64,000 bases of DNA from Streptomyces sp. NBC_01231 (GTDB lineage Bacteria; Actinomycetota; Actinomycetes; Streptomycetales; Streptomycetaceae), in contig CP108521.1 in the NCBI GenBank assembly GCA_035999765.1, positions 3,658,001 to 3,722,000 on the forward strand, given 5' to 3'. The position numbers and the translations under genes were made by a program. Under the pieces are notes generated by a model. The model was not told the origin of the DNA. It saw only the letters and a list, made by a program, of their open reading frames with translations, and made no database searches. This document shows, in pieces, positions 1-10,309 of the stretch. Each line of letters begins with the position of its first letter. Positions within the stretch are counted from its first letter, which is position 1.

Positions 1-249
1 GATGCGGCTGACCGACGGTTCCAGCTTGGTCTCGCCCCAGCGGGTGGCGAGGTCCGCCTCGACCTCGCGCAGGGCCTTGTCGACCTCCGGGTCCTCGGGC
101 CGCGCGGGCACGTCCGCCTGCGGGGGGCCGCCCTGGGTACGCAGGGTCCGGCTGCCGGCCTCGATCAGCGCGAGATCCGGGTCCCGGCTGGTCTCGGCCT
201 CGATGATCTCGTCGAAGGAGCTGTCGTCGTGCGGGGGCTGGTCACTCAC
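1..249 (-). CDS. folC: Folylpolyglutamate synthase/dihydrofolate synthase, N-terminal fragment
   Basis: The minus strand reads 83 codons from a GTG at 249 (MSDQPPHDDSSF...) to the window edge without a stop. It contains DPDLALIEAGSRTLRTQ and DKALREVEADLATRWGE and ends in KLEPSVSRI, just before the region where the ATP-binding Mur-ligase fold of FolC would begin. The enzyme adds glutamates to folates, and in bacteria often also makes dihydrofolate from dihydropteroate. The leading ~70 residues before the catalytic domain resemble the extended N-terminus I associate with actinobacterial FolC. It lies downstream of valS in the same direction, the order I expect in Streptomyces. No catalytic motif is inside the window, so the call rests on the N-terminus and gene order. 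Confidence 0.72.
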   Translation of the reverse strand, partial: MSDQPPHDDSSFDEIIEAETSRDPDLALIEAGSRTLRTQGGPPQADVPARPEDPEVDKALREVEADLATRWGETKLEPSVSRI

Positions 250-388
250 GGGGCCAGTCTACGGAGGCCGACTGACAGTGCGCCCACGGAGTGGGTTCGC
301 TGGTGTGTACGGCCTGTGCGGGCCGTCTTCGGCTGGTCATGCCCACGCGGAGTCGCACAGGGGCACAGCCCCGCGCCCGCCGGACGCG

Positions 389-421
389 AAGGGCCCCGGA
401 GTCCGAAGACCCGGGGCCCTT
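389..421 (-). terminator. Rho-independent-type hairpin after valS
   Basis: A perfect 11-bp stem (aagggccccgg / ccggggccctt) with an 11-nt loop lies 17 nt past the valS stop. There is no long U-tract, as is usual in Streptomyces. It would separate valS from folC. Confidence 0.7.
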
Positions 422-437
422 CGCACCGGAGAACCTC

Positions 438-3095
438 TTAGGCCTGCGGCAGACGATCCAGCTGCGCGGCGATCCGCGCGATGTCCTCGTCCGCCTTCGT
501 CAGCCGCGTCCGGATCTTCTCCACCACGTGGTCGGGAGCCTTCGCCAGGAACGCCTCGTTGCCGAGCTTCGCGTTGGCCTGGGCCTTCTCCTTCTCCGCG
601 GCGGCGAGATCCTTGGCCAGCCGCTTGCGCTCGGCCGCGACATCGATCGTGCCGGAGAGGTCGAGGGCCACCTCGGCCCCCGCGACCGGCAGGGTCGCCG
701 TGGCGGTGAACGCGTCGCCCTCCGGCTGGAGCCGCAGCAGCTGACGGATGGCCGCCTCGTGCGGGGCGAGCGCCGTACCGTCCAGCGCCAGGCGGGCCGG
801 GACGCGCTGCCCGGGCTGCAGGCCCTGGTCGGCACGGAAGCGGCGGACCTCCGTGATGACCTGCTGGAGCGTGATGATCTCGCGCTCGGCGTCGGCGTCA
901 CGGAAGCCGCCCGGTGCGTCAGCACCAGGAACGGACACAGCCGCCGGCCACTCGGCGATGACGAGCGACTCGCCGCCGGTGAGGGTGGTCCACAGCGTCT
1001 CGGTGACGAACGGGACCACCGGGTGCAGCAGCTTCAGCGTGACGTCCAGGACCTCGCCCAGGACGCGCTTGCTGACCTCGGCCGCCTCGCCGCCCGCCTG
1101 GAACGTGGTCTTCGACAGCTCGACGTACCAGTCGAAGACCTCGTCCCACGCGAAGTGGAAGAGCGTGTCCGACAACTTCGCGAACTGGTAGTCCTCGTAG
1201 AACGCGTCGACCTCCGCGACAACGGAGTTGAGGCGGGAGAGGATCCAGCGGTCCGTGGCCGACATGGCCGACGGCTCCGGCAGCGGGCCGTCCACCGTCG
1301 CGCCGTTCATCAGCGCGAAGCGCGTGGCGTTCCAGATCTTGTTGGCGAAGTTGCGGGAGCCCTGGACCCAGTCCTCGCCGATCGGGACGTCGGTGCCGGG
1401 GTTGGCGCCGCGGGCGAGGGTGAAGCGGAGGGCGTCGCTGCCGTACTTGTCCATCCAGTCCAGCGGGTTGACCGCGTTGCCGAAGGACTTCGACATCTTC
1501 TTGCCGAACTGGTCGCGGACCATGCCGTGCAGGGCGATGGTGTGGAAGGGCGGGGTGCCGTCCATCGCGTAGAGGCCGAACATCATCATCCGGGCGACCC
1601 AGAAGAAGAGGATGTCGTAGCCGGTGACCAGGACGGAGTTCGGGTAGAACTTCGCGAGCGACTCGGTCTGTTCGGGCCAGCCCAGCGTGGAGAACGGCCA
1701 CAGGCCGGAGGAGAACCAGGTGTCGAGGACGTCGGTGTCCTGCCGCCAGCCCTCCGCCTCGGTGCCGGGCGGCTGCTCGTCGGGACCGACGCAGACGACC
1801 TCACCGTCGGGGCCGTACCAGACCGGGATCCGGTGCCCCCACCACAACTGCCGTGAGATGCACCAGTCGTGGAGGTTGTCGACCCAGTCGAAGTACCGCT
1901 TCTCCATCTCCTGCGGATGGATCTTGACCTTGCCGTCGCGGACCGCGTCGCCGGCCGCCTTCGCCAGCGGGCCGACCTTGACCCACCACTGCATGGACAG
2001 GCGCGGTTCGATGGTCGTCTTGCACCGCGAGCAGTGCCCCACGCTGTGGACGTACGGCCGCTTCTCGGCGACGATCCGGCCCTCGGCGCGCAGCGCGGCG
2101 ACGATGGCGGAACGGGCCTCCAGCCGGTCCAGGCCCTGGAAGGGGCCGTGGGCGGTGATGACGGCGTGCTCGTCCATGATCGTGATGGCCGGCAGGTCGT
2201 GGCGCCGGCCGATCTCGAAGTCGTTCGGGTCGTGGGCCGGGGTGACCTTGACGGCACCCGTGCCGAACTCGGGGTCGACGTGCGCGTCGGCGACGACCGG
2301 GATGGAACGGTCGGTCAGCGGCAGCTTGATGAGCTTGCCGACCAGGTGCTTGTACCGCTCGTCCTCGGGGTGGACGGCGACGGCCGTGTCACCGAGCATG
2401 GTCTCGGCGCGGGTGGTGGCGACGACGATCGTCTCGTCACCCTCGCCGTACTTCATGGAGACGAGCTCGCCGTCGTCGTCCTGGTACTCCACCTCGATGT
2501 CGGAGATGGCCGTCAGGCAGCGCGGACACCAGTTGATGATGCGCTCGGCCCGGTAGATCAGCTCTTCGTCGTAGAGCCGCTTGAAGATGGTCTGGACGGC
2601 CTGGGAGAGCCCGTCGTCCATGGTGAACCGCTCACGCGACCAGGCGACACCGTCGCCGAGGCGACGCATCTGCCCGCTGATCTGCCCACCGGACTCGCCC
2701 TTCCACTGCCAGACCCGCTCGACGAACGCCTCACGGCCCAGGTCGTGGCGGGACTTGCCCTCCTTGCCGAGCTCTCGCTCGACCACGTTCTGGGTCGCGA
2801 TCCCCGCGTGGTCCATGCCGGGCTGCCACAGCGTCTCGTACCCCTGCATCCGCTTGCGGCGGGTGAGGGCGTCGATGAGGGTGTGCTCGAAAGCGTGCCC
2901 GAGGTGGAGCGAGCCCGTGACGTTCGGCGGCGGGATGACGATCGTGTACGGAGGCTTGTCGCTCTTCGCGTCGGCCTCGAAGTAACCACGCTCTACCCAG
3001 CGCTCGTACAGCGGCCCCTCTACATTGGCCGGCGCGTACTGGGTCGGCAGTTCGGAGTCGGGCGCTGGTGGCTGCTGCTGAGCGTTCTCGGTCAC
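438..3095 (-). CDS. valS: Valyl-tRNA synthetase
   Basis: Cytoplasmic class I aminoacyl-tRNA synthetase that charges tRNA-Val and edits threonyl-tRNA-Val. The 885-residue product has the HIGH signature as HLGH at about residues 64-67 (inside [11 protein letters not shown]) and the KMSKS loop at 533-537 ([10 protein letters not shown]). Two CxxC pairs (CPRC and CSRC) lie in the insert regions. The C-terminus is a charged coiled-coil arm ([16 protein letters not shown]...), the tRNA-binding arm typical of ValRS. Length is normal for bacterial ValRS. The ATG at 3095 begins [10 protein letters not shown], a short Pro/Gln leader before the conserved [10 protein letters not shown]. It is divergent from the membrane-protein gene at 3232. 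No T-box leader was recognised in the short intergenic space. Confidence 0.97.
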   Translation of the reverse strand: MTENAQQQPPAPDSELPTQYAPANVEGPLYERWVERGYFEADAKSDKPPYTIVIPPPNVTGSLHLGHAFEHTLIDALTRRKRMQGYETLWQPGMDHAGIATQNVVERELGKEGKSRHDLGREAFVERVWQWKGESGGQISGQMRRLGDGVAWSRERFTMDDGLSQAVQTIFKRLYDEELIYRAERIINWCPRCLTAISDIEVEYQDDDGELVSMKYGEGDETIVVATTRAETMLGDTAVAVHPEDERYKHLVGKLIKLPLTDRSIPVVADAHVDPEFGTGAVKVTPAHDPNDFEIGRRHDLPAITIMDEHAVITAHGPFQGLDRLEARSAIVAALRAEGRIVAEKRPYVHSVGHCSRCKTTIEPRLSMQWWVKVGPLAKAAGDAVRDGKVKIHPQEMEKRYFDWVDNLHDWCISRQLWWGHRIPVWYGPDGEVVCVGPDEQPPGTEAEGWRQDTDVLDTWFSSGLWPFSTLGWPEQTESLAKFYPNSVLVTGYDILFFWVARMMMFGLYAMDGTPPFHTIALHGMVRDQFGKKMSKSFGNAVNPLDWMDKYGSDALRFTLARGANPGTDVPIGEDWVQGSRNFANKIWNATRFALMNGATVDGPLPEPSAMSATDRWILSRLNSVVAEVDAFYEDYQFAKLSDTLFHFAWDEVFDWYVELSKTTFQAGGEAAEVSKRVLGEVLDVTLKLLHPVVPFVTETLWTTLTGGESLVIAEWPAAVSVPGADAPGGFRDADAEREIITLQQVITEVRRFRADQGLQPGQRVPARLALDGTALAPHEAAIRQLLRLQPEGDAFTATATLPVAGAEVALDLSGTIDVAAERKRLAKDLAAAEKEKAQANAKLGNEAFLAKAPDHVVEKIRTRLTKADEDIARIAAQLDRLPQA

Positions 3096-3231
3096 GCGCT
3101 CAGTTTAGGGGTGTCACCGGGCAGTCCCGAAACGCGTTTGTTCTGTAACGGTGGGGGCCCCGATGCCGTTCGCGCACGCCCCCTGGGCCAGGATGTCAGG
3201 AACACATAAGCATCTGGAGGGGAACCCAGAA

Positions 3232-4236
3232 ATGAGTCACAACCAGCCGGGCCCGTACGGTGGGCAGCCCCAGCAGCCCGGCCCGTACGGCGGGCAGCCG
3301 CAGCAGCCAGGACCGTACGGGCAGCCGGGTCCGTACGGCCAGCCGCCGCAGGCCCCGCAGCCCGGCTACGGGTACCCCCAGCAGACTCCCCCGGCCCAGC
3401 CCGGCTACGGCTACCCCCAGCAGCCCCCGCAGGGCGCTCCGCCCCAGCAGCAGCCGTACGGCCAGCAGGCCCCCTACGGTCAGCAGCAGCCGCAGTATGG
3501 CCAGCAGCCACCGTACGGCCAGGCTCCGTACGGGGCGCCGCAGCCGCCGGCGTCAGGGGGCGGCAAGAAGAAGATGGGGCTCATCATCGGCGCCGTGGCG
3601 GTCGTGGCCGCGATCGGCGTGGGCGCGTACTTCGTGATCGGCGGGAGCGGGGGCGGCCTCGAGGACGACGGCCCGCACAAGCTCGCCACGCCGGCGAAGC
3701 TGCTGTCCGAGAAGTACACGCGTGCGGGCAAGGCCCAGGAGAAGAAGGTGAGTTCGAGCGACGCGAAGGACCTCGCCGTCTTCGGGGTGTCGGACGCCAC
3801 GCAGGTCGCGGCCACCTATTCGACCGTGGACGTGGCCTCGCTCGACACCAGTGACCCCAGCCAGATGAAGAAGGCCAAGGCCGCCGAGAACGTCGCCTTC
3901 TCCGGCTTCTACGGCAAGGTGTCGGACCCCGAGAAGGCCCTGGACGGAACCTTCGCGGAGATGAAGAAGAACGCCGACTCGGGCAGCGAGACCAAGCTGA
4001 TCGGCGACCCCGAGTCCGTCTCGCCCGACGGCTTGGACGGCGCCGTGATGAAGTGCCAGAAGGCCCAGGGCAAGAGCCTGGTCACGCAGCAGACCCAGAC
4101 GGTGTACCTGTGCATCTGGGCGGACTACAGCACGATGGGCGTGGTCCAGCCGAACACGAGCACCAAGACGTACTCCCTGGACGAGTCGGCCCAGATCGCG
4201 GCCGATCTCCGCAAGGAAGTCCGCGTCAAGAGCTGA
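3232..4236 (+). CDS. Pro/Gln/Gly/Tyr-rich single-pass membrane protein, function unknown
   Basis: A 334-residue protein starting at the ATG at 3232, chosen because GGAGGGG lies 10 nt upstream; the reading frame is open further upstream to 3151. Residues 1 to ~110 are low-complexity repeats of the type QPGPYGQP and PGYGYPQQ. A KKK stop-transfer cluster and one transmembrane helix (GLIIGAVAVVAAIGVGAYF) follow, then a ~190-residue extracellular domain with two cysteines (KCQ and YLCIW) that could form a disulfide. Such tails with Pro-rich cytoplasmic ends are common in actinobacterial envelope proteins. No catalytic motif is recognised. It is convergent with clpX, sharing a strong terminator. 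Confidence 0.85.
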   Translation: MSHNQPGPYGGQPQQPGPYGGQPQQPGPYGQPGPYGQPPQAPQPGYGYPQQTPPAQPGYGYPQQPPQGAPPQQQPYGQQAPYGQQQPQYGQQPPYGQAPYGAPQPPASGGGKKKMGLIIGAVAVVAAIGVGAYFVIGGSGGGLEDDGPHKLATPAKLLSEKYTRAGKAQEKKVSSSDAKDLAVFGVSDATQVAATYSTVDVASLDTSDPSQMKKAKAAENVAFSGFYGKVSDPEKALDGTFAEMKKNADSGSETKLIGDPESVSPDGLDGAVMKCQKAQGKSLVTQQTQTVYLCIWADYSTMGVVQPNTSTKTYSLDESAQIAADLRKEVRVKS

Positions 4237-4242
4237 GCGGCT

Positions 4243-4298
4243 CCCAGCAGACGTGAAGAGGGCCCCGCCTGTGCGGGGCCCTCTTCACGTCTGCTGGG
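4243..4298. terminator. Bidirectional terminator, perfect 26-bp stem
   Basis: Arms 4243-4268 and 4273-4298 are exact reverse complements over 26 bases around a 4-nt loop (ctgt). The hairpin fills the gap between the stop of the membrane protein (4236) and the stop of clpX (4310), so it can end transcription from both sides. Confidence 0.9.
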
Positions 4299-4309
4299 TA
4301 CAGGATCGG

Positions 4310-5596
<1,287 letters not shown>

Positions 5597-5673
5597 GGTG
5601 TGCTTCCCCTTCGCCTGGGAGACGCCTAGGTCCAGCGGCTCCTGGTGCTGCCTTATGTCCGACGGTACCTTGC

Positions 5674-5706
5674 CGAGCCCCCCGTTCGGGCCCCCCTTGG
5701 CTCGGT
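5674..5706 (-). other. Stem-loop between clpP2 and clpX
   Basis: CCGAGCC (5674-5680 region) can pair with GGCTCGG (5700-5706) around a G/C-rich loop in the clpP2-clpX spacer. It could weaken read-through from clpP2 or protect an mRNA end. This is inferred from sequence only; there is no U-tract. Confidence 0.35.
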
Positions 5707-5767
5707 TCACTTTGACGTGCAGCGTGTCAAACCGTGCCAAGGGGCGGCAGACGATACAGCTTCCGTG

Positions 5768-6448
5768 TCAGCGCACGGACGCGTTGTTCATCTTCCGGGT
5801 GGAGATGATCTGGTCGATCAGGCCGTACGCCAGGGCGTCGTCAGCCGTGAGGATCTTGTCGCGCTCGATGTCCTCGCGGATCTTGTCGATCGGCGTGGTG
5901 GAGTGCTTGGCCAGCAGGTCTTCCAGCTGGGCACGCATCCGCAGGATCTCGTTCGCGGCGATTTCGAGGTCGGAGACCTGGCCCCGGCCCGTCTCGCTGT
6001 ACGGCTGGTGGATCAGCACCCGGGCGTTCGGCAGCGCCATGCGCTTACCGGGCGTACCGGCGGCCAGCAGGATGGCGGCGGCCGAGGCGGCCTGGCCCAT
6101 GCAGACCGTCTGGATGTCCGGCTTCACGAACTGCATCGTGTCGTAAATCGCAGTGAGCGCGGTGAAGGAACCGCCGGGGCTGTTGATGTAGACCGAGATG
6201 TCCCGGTCGGGGTCCATCGACTCCAGGCACAGCAGCTGCGCCATGACGTCGTTGGCGGAGGCGTCGTCGATCTGGACGCCGAGGAAGATCACCCGCTCCT
6301 CGAAGAGCTTCGCGTACGGGTCGTACTCGCGGACGCCCTGCGAGGTGCGCTCGACGAAACGGGGGATCACATAGCGGGACTCGGCAACAGGGCCCGCGTA
6401 CTCGGCGCGCGAGCGGTCGTACAGGCCGCTGCCGGGGAAGTCGTTCAC
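5768..6448 (-). CDS. clpP2: ATP-dependent Clp protease proteolytic subunit ClpP2
   Basis: Serine peptidase subunit of the ClpP tetradecamer. The 226-residue product starts with GTG at 6448; AGGAGA lies 7 nt upstream. The catalytic triad is visible: Ser122 in MGQAAS, His147 in VLIHQP, and Asp193 in the IREDIERD segment. The glycine-rich NSPGGSF strand and the ISVYIN core are present. The N-terminus is longer than in E. coli ClpP (about 30 residues before the RYVIPRFVE segment). It forms an operon-like pair with clpP1 (69-nt gap) and precedes clpX. In actinobacteria ClpP1 and ClpP2 form a mixed complex (family knowledge). Confidence 0.96.
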   Translation of the reverse strand: MNDFPGSGLYDRSRAEYAGPVAESRYVIPRFVERTSQGVREYDPYAKLFEERVIFLGVQIDDASANDVMAQLLCLESMDPDRDISVYINSPGGSFTALTAIYDTMQFVKPDIQTVCMGQAASAAAILLAAGTPGKRMALPNARVLIHQPYSETGRGQVSDLEIAANEILRMRAQLEDLLAKHSTTPIDKIREDIERDKILTADDALAYGLIDQIISTRKMNNASVR

Positions 6449-6517
6449 TGTCTGTCTCCTAGGGGCTGAGGCGGTCGGCTGGGGGCTTGCTGGGGCCGTT
6501 CTGGCCCCGTGGGGCGG

Positions 6518-7180
6518 TCAGGCCCCGGTGCCGCCGCCGCCCGGGATGCCGGCAGCCGTGCTGATGACGTCGTCGATGAGGCCGTACGCCTTGGCCTCCT
6601 CGGGGTCGAACCAGCGGTCGCGGTCCGAGTCACGGGTGACCTGCTCGACGGTCTGGCCCGTGTGCTGGGACGTGAGCTCGGCCATGCGCTTCTTGGTGTG
6701 CAGCAGCCGCTCGGCGTGGATCTTGATGTCCGACGCGGAGCCCGCGAGACCGGCGGAGGGCTGGTGGATCAGGATCTCGGCATTCGGCAGCGCGAAGCGC
6801 TTGCCGGGGGTGCCCGCGCTGAGCAGGAACTGTCCCATGGAGGCGGCGAGGCCCATCGCGATGGTCATCACGTCGTTCTTGATGAACTGCATCGTGTCGT
6901 AGATCGCCATGCCGGCCGTGATCGAGCCGCCCGGGCTGTTGATGTAGAGGTTGATGTCCTTGTCGGGATCGGCCGCGGCAAGGAGCAGCAGCTGCGCGGT
7001 GATCTTGTTTGCGATGTCATCGTCGACCGGCTGGCCGAGGAAGATGATCCGCTCGTTGAGCAGCCGGTTGTAGACCTGGTCGCCGAGGCCACCACCGATG
7101 GAAGGCTCGCCGGCGGCTGAGGGCATCAGATTCGTCACGTATCCACCTGCTCGTCTTACGACGGCGCCGGGCCGTCTCAC
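6518..7180 (-). CDS. clpP1: ATP-dependent Clp protease proteolytic subunit ClpP1
   Basis: Partner peptidase subunit of ClpP2. From the GTG at 7180 it is 220 residues, with catalytic Ser114 (MGLAAS), His139 (ILIHQP) and Asp184 (VTRDSDRD). The C-terminus ends in a Gly-rich tail ([10 protein letters not shown]). The start is uncertain: GTG 7180 has GCAGGGA upstream, while an in-frame GTG at 7138 ([12 protein letters not shown]) has AGGTGG at good spacing and would give 206 residues. The gene heads a clpP1-clpP2 operon. Streptomyces clpP1 is known to be activated by ClgR. A GTTCGC half-site is present at ~7279, but no convincing full ClgR palindrome was seen. Confidence 0.95.
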   Translation of the reverse strand: MRRPGAVVRRAGGYVTNLMPSAAGEPSIGGGLGDQVYNRLLNERIIFLGQPVDDDIANKITAQLLLLAAADPDKDINLYINSPGGSITAGMAIYDTMQFIKNDVMTIAMGLAASMGQFLLSAGTPGKRFALPNAEILIHQPSAGLAGSASDIKIHAERLLHTKKRMAELTSQHTGQTVEQVTRDSDRDRWFDPEEAKAYGLIDDVISTAAGIPGGGGTGA

Positions 7181-7314
7181 GTTTCCCTGCGGGGCTGGAG
7201 CCGTTCGGGGACTCCACTGCCCTCGTATTCATGGACCCTAACGCGCGGGTCCCTTCGGAGAATCCCGCGAAGGGGGGTGTTCGCCGGGGGCGTAGCGGCG
7301 TGGAGCTTTCGGTT

Positions 7315-7370
7315 CGCGAGCGGCTGCGGGTTGTGCGGGCCGGTCGCGCGGTTCCCCGCGCCCCCCGGAC
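7315..7370. repeat. Dispersed Streptomyces intergenic GC-rich repeat
   Basis: The stretch with tgcgggccggtcgcgcg followed by gttccccgcgcccccc is the kind of short intergenic repeat found throughout Streptomyces chromosomes. A related, more degraded copy lies upstream of the valS terminator at about 300-375 (cctgtgcgggccgtc ... cagccccgcgccc). No coding or regulatory role is apparent. Confidence 0.45.
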
Positions 7371-7391
7371 GGGCCGTCCGGCCGTACGACA

Positions 7392-7426
7392 GGAGGGCCC
7401 CGGGGTCATGCGACCCGGGGCCCTCC
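7392..7426 (-). terminator. Terminator hairpin after tig
   Basis: ggagggccccggggtc pairs with gacccggggccctcc with a single bulged G and a 4-nt loop. It lies 26 nt beyond the tig stop codon. Confidence 0.75.
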
Positions 7427-7451
7427 CTACGACCTACAAGGCGCCGTGGGC

Positions 7452-8864
7452 TCAGCCCTCGGTCTTCTCCTCGGTCTTCTCGTCGGCCTTCTCCTCGGCC
7501 GGGGCGTCCTCGGTGGAGTCGGCGGTGGCCTCGGCGGCCTCCGTCTCCTCCTCCTCGTCGTCCAGGTCGATGATCTCGCCGTTGGTGTCCTTGACCGTGG
7601 CCTTCTCGACCACGGCGGCCAGGGCCTTGCCGCGGGCGACCTCGCCGACCAGCATCGGGACCTGGCCACCCTCGACGACCGCCTGGGCGAACTGGTCGGG
7701 GGACATGCCGGAGGAGGCCGCGCGCCGCATGAGGTGCTCGGTGAGCTCCTCCTGGTTGACGTTGAGCTTCTCCTGCTTGACGAGCTCGTCCAGGACGAAC
7801 TGGGTCTTGATGCCCTTGACCGCGGCCTCGCGGGTCTCGGCCTCGAACTCCTCGGCGCTCTTGCCCTGGATCTCCAGGTACTTGTCGAGGTCGAGGCCCA
7901 TCTGGCCGAGCTGGTGGTGCTCCAGGTTGTGCTTGCGGGTGTTGACCTCGTCCTCGAGCAGCTTCTCGGGGACGGGCACCTCGACGAGCTCCAGCAGCTT
8001 CTCCAGGACGCGCTCCTGGGCCTGCGTGGCCTGGTCGTACTGCTTGGTGTTCTCGAGGCGCTTGCGGCTGTCGGCCCTGACCTCTTCGAGGGTGTCGAAC
8101 TCGGAGGCGAGCTGCGCGAACTCGTCGTCCAGCTCGGGCAGTTCACGCGCGGCGACCTGGGTGACCTTGACGGTGACCTCGGCCTCCTTGCCGGCCGCCG
8201 AGCCGCCCTTGAGCTCGGAGGTGAAGGTGGCCTCGCCACCCGCCTCCAGGCCCTTCACGGCGTCGTCGATGCCTTCCAGCAGCTCGCCGGAGCCGATGGT
8301 GTAGGACACGCCGCTCGCGACGCCGTCCTCCAGCACATCGCCGTCGACCTTGGCCTCCAGGTCGAGGGTGACGACGTCGCCGTCCTCGGCCGCACGCTCG
8401 ACCGGGGAGGTCGACGCGAAGCGCTCACGCAGCTCGGTGACGGCCTTGTCGACGTCCTCGTCGCTGACCTCGACCGCGTCGACCTCGACCTCGATGCCGG
8501 AGTAGTCCGGGATCTCCAGGGCCGGGCGGACGTCGACCTCGGCGGTGAAGTTCAGCGTCTCGCCGTCCTTCAGCTCGGTGATGTCGACCTCGGGCTGGCC
8601 CAGCACGTTGAGCTCGGCCTCGTTGACCGCTTCGGTGTAGAACTTCGGAAGCGCGTCGTTGACGGCCTCCTCGAGCACGGCGCCGCGACCGAACCGCTGG
8701 TCGATGACGCGGGCCGGGATCTTGCCCTTGCGGAAGCCCTTCACCGTGACCTGCTGGTTGATCTTCTTGTACGCCGCGTCGAGGCTGTCCTTGAGCTCCT
8801 CGAAGGGCACCTCGACAGTGAGCCGAACCCGAGTCGGGTTCAGGGTCTCCACGGCGCTCTTCAC
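7452..8864 (-). CDS. tig: Trigger factor, ribosome-associated chaperone and prolyl isomerase
   Basis: First chaperone met by nascent chains at the ribosome exit tunnel. The product is 470 residues from GTG 8864, chosen because AAGGAGA lies ~9 nt upstream and the conserved start [20 protein letters not shown] follows. The ribosome-binding signature GFRKGKIP is present near residue 47. An FKBP-type PPIase domain (about 160-245, with [10 protein letters not shown]) and the helical C-terminal arms follow. The tail is very acidic ([14 protein letters not shown] and more), as in other actinobacterial homologues. Upstream of clpP1 and in the same direction, it keeps the tig-clpP-clpX order common across bacteria. 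Confidence 0.96.
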   Translation of the reverse strand: MKSAVETLNPTRVRLTVEVPFEELKDSLDAAYKKINQQVTVKGFRKGKIPARVIDQRFGRGAVLEEAVNDALPKFYTEAVNEAELNVLGQPEVDITELKDGETLNFTAEVDVRPALEIPDYSGIEVEVDAVEVSDEDVDKAVTELRERFASTSPVERAAEDGDVVTLDLEAKVDGDVLEDGVASGVSYTIGSGELLEGIDDAVKGLEAGGEATFTSELKGGSAAGKEAEVTVKVTQVAARELPELDDEFAQLASEFDTLEEVRADSRKRLENTKQYDQATQAQERVLEKLLELVEVPVPEKLLEDEVNTRKHNLEHHQLGQMGLDLDKYLEIQGKSAEEFEAETREAAVKGIKTQFVLDELVKQEKLNVNQEELTEHLMRRAASSGMSPDQFAQAVVEGGQVPMLVGEVARGKALAAVVEKATVKDTNGEIIDLDDEEEETEAAEATADSTEDAPAEEKADEKTEEKTEG

Positions 8865-9080
8865 GGTTCGGTCTCCTTGTGGCTGACTGCTTGGGTTCTG
8901 CCGGGGCCAGAACGGCTCCGGCGGATTCGCCGCCCGGAGGACTTCGTTAAGGAGAGACACACGGGCGTGCAGCTTGCATAGTAACGGCAGCGGCGACACG
9001 CCCCAAAGGCGATCACGGGACACGGTCACGGGAAGTGACCGCGCCCAGTGGCCTACGACAGGCCGGGGACGGCCGATCAG

Positions 9081-9157
9081 TGGTCGGGGTGGCGGGATTT
9101 GAACCCACGGCCTTCCGCTCCCAAAGCGGACGCGCTACCAAGCTGCGCCACACCCCG
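9081..9157 (-). tRNA. tRNA-Pro(UGG)
   Basis: The reverse complement gives a complete cloverleaf: acceptor stem cggggtg/caccccg, D-arm gcgcagcttggtagcgc, anticodon stem tccgc/gcgga around loop tttggga (anticodon TGG), and T-arm gggttcaaatccc. The 3' CCA is encoded (9081-9083). A TACCCT -10-like hexamer reads on the minus strand at 9179-9174, ~17 nt upstream of the mature 5' end. Confidence 0.96.
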
Positions 9158-9286
9158 TGCTGGTGCGACACGTAGGGTACATGCCCGCAGGCGGCGTGGC
9201 CGCCGCATTAACAGGGTGTGCGTCGAAGGGGGACGACCCGCTACGATGCCTGTGTGCCGCGGTCACCGACCTGCGGCGCGCGCTGT

Positions 9287-9360
9287 GCGGGCGTAGCTCA
9301 ATGGTAGAGCCCTAGTCTTCCAAACTAGCTACGCGGGTTCGATTCCCGTCGCCCGCTCCA
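9287..9360 (+). tRNA. tRNA-Gly(UCC)
   Basis: Complete 74-nt tRNA including encoded CCA: acceptor gcgggcg/cgcccgc, anticodon stem ctagt/actag with loop cttccaa (anticodon TCC), T-arm cgggttcgattcccg. A TACGAT -10-like hexamer is at 9242-9247. It is divergent from tRNA-Pro. Confidence 0.96.
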
Positions 9361-9368
9361 CATGACGT

Positions 9369-9405
9369 AGGGCCAGGTCGGAGGATCACTCCTCCGCCTG
9401 GCCCT
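9369..9405 (+). terminator. Terminator after tRNA-Gly
   Basis: agggccagg-t-cggagga pairs with tcctccg-cctggccct (one bulged T), followed by ttgtcgttt. It starts 9 nt after the tRNA CCA. Confidence 0.8.
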
Positions 9406-9453
9406 TGTCGTTTGCGGGTGACGCGATCACTCCGCCATGCCCCATCACGTGAC

Positions 9454-9498
9454 AAGGCCTCCGGCCCGTTCCTTTCCGAGGATCGGGCCGGAGGCCTT
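9454..9498. terminator. Terminator with perfect 15-bp stem
   Basis: aaggcctccggcccg (9454-9468) and cgggccggaggcctt (9484-9498) are exact reverse complements with a 15-nt loop. It lies 76 nt past the stop of the small membrane protein on the minus strand and could also act as a second stop behind the tRNA-Gly transcript. Confidence 0.75.
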
Positions 9499-9574
9499 TC
9501 GCGTGCCCTGCGGCGCGATGTCTGCGGCGTCCACTGTTCGAGCACTGTTCGGCGGCGGACCATGACGGCCACGC

Positions 9575-9769
9575 CTAGAACTGGATCGAGTTGATGGTCT
9601 CCGCTATCGAGTTCAGGAACCGCTGGATGTCGTCGGCCATGCCGGTCGAGGCCAGGAAGAAGCCGAAGAGCACAGCGACTATGGCGGGGCCGGCCTTGAT
9701 TGAGCCTCCCCTGATCAACACCACCAAAATGATCGCCAACAGCAGCACCACTGACAGCGAAATGGCCAC
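9575..9769 (-). CDS. Small hydrophobic membrane protein, unknown function
   Basis: A 64-residue protein from GTG 9769, with a GAGGGTG ribosome-binding-like sequence ~10 nt upstream. Two hydrophobic segments are clear: residues ~2-19 (AISLSVVLLLAIILVVLI) and ~27-44 (GPAIVAVLFGFFLASTG), separated by a short charged RGGSIK loop. The tail DDIQRFLNSIAETINSIQF is an amphipathic helix. The coding potential looks real (clear start and stop, terminator downstream), but no function is known to me. Confidence 0.72.
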   Translation of the reverse strand: MAISLSVVLLLAIILVVLIRGGSIKAGPAIVAVLFGFFLASTGMADDIQRFLNSIAETINSIQF

Positions 9770-10309
9770 AACTGATCACACCCTCGGTCGGTCCGCCCGG
9801 CCCGGGGATGCAGCCCCGCGCACCCCCGCCAGAACCATCGTGCCACCAACAGGGCCCGCATATGCGGCGCGTGACCCAACGTTGGCCATGACCGCTCGTG
9901 ATGTCCACGCGCCCGCGGGCGCGCAGGGGCTTCCGCCAGGGCCCTTCGCACAGCAATTCGACGGGCCTCCGCACAGGTAATTCAGCTGGATCGTTTCCTT
10001 GCCCACACAATGTGTTCGCAGCTGATTCGAATTTCAGCCCAGGGGGCGCCGGCGACCTGCACGGCATGCCGATAATGCGCCATTTAGTAGGGATGAATCG
10101 TGACAAGTTAGGCACGTATGACTCCCTGGCCGACTATTCACCGTGTGTCGGTCCTCACGTGGACAGGAATGTCAACATCCGGAAAACGCGGGTAGGCGAA
10201 GCCTTTAACCAGGAATGACGTCGAGAATTTTACGAATACCCACAGCCAGGACTAGGGTGCCTCAGATGTTCCACGCCGCCTCGTCCCCCGCCCGCGCAGC
10301 GAGGTCCCT
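9770..10309. other. 540-bp intergenic region with a lower-GC core
   Basis: No convincing gene. About 9960-10260 is clearly more A/T-rich than its surroundings (for example gaatttcagccc, gcgccatttagtaggg, gagaattttacgaatac), suggesting promoter DNA for the divergent small membrane protein and acyltransferase genes. The short open frames here have no recognisable protein features. Confidence 0.5.

Noticed and set aside
3096..3231. T-box leader for valS
   Set aside because: The space before valS is short and shared with a divergent gene; no specifier loop, T-box sequence or antiterminator was recognised.
5597..5740. 48-residue N-terminal extension of ClpX
   Set aside because: ClpX homologues start at [12 protein letters not shown], and a good ribosome-binding site lies before GTG 5596.
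7276..7296. ClgR operator upstream of clpP1
   Set aside because: GTTCGCC then GGGGCG resembles only one half of the GTTCGC...GCGAAC palindrome; the second half is degenerate, so it is not listed as a site.
8865..9029. N-terminal extension of trigger factor
   Set aside because: The extra residues are not trigger-factor-like and AAGGAGA lies immediately before GTG 8864.
9312..10115. 267-codon minus-strand frame across the tRNA-Gly region
   Set aside because: It runs antisense through a tRNA gene and terminators, has Arg-rich low-complexity translation, and overlaps the better-supported small membrane protein in another frame.
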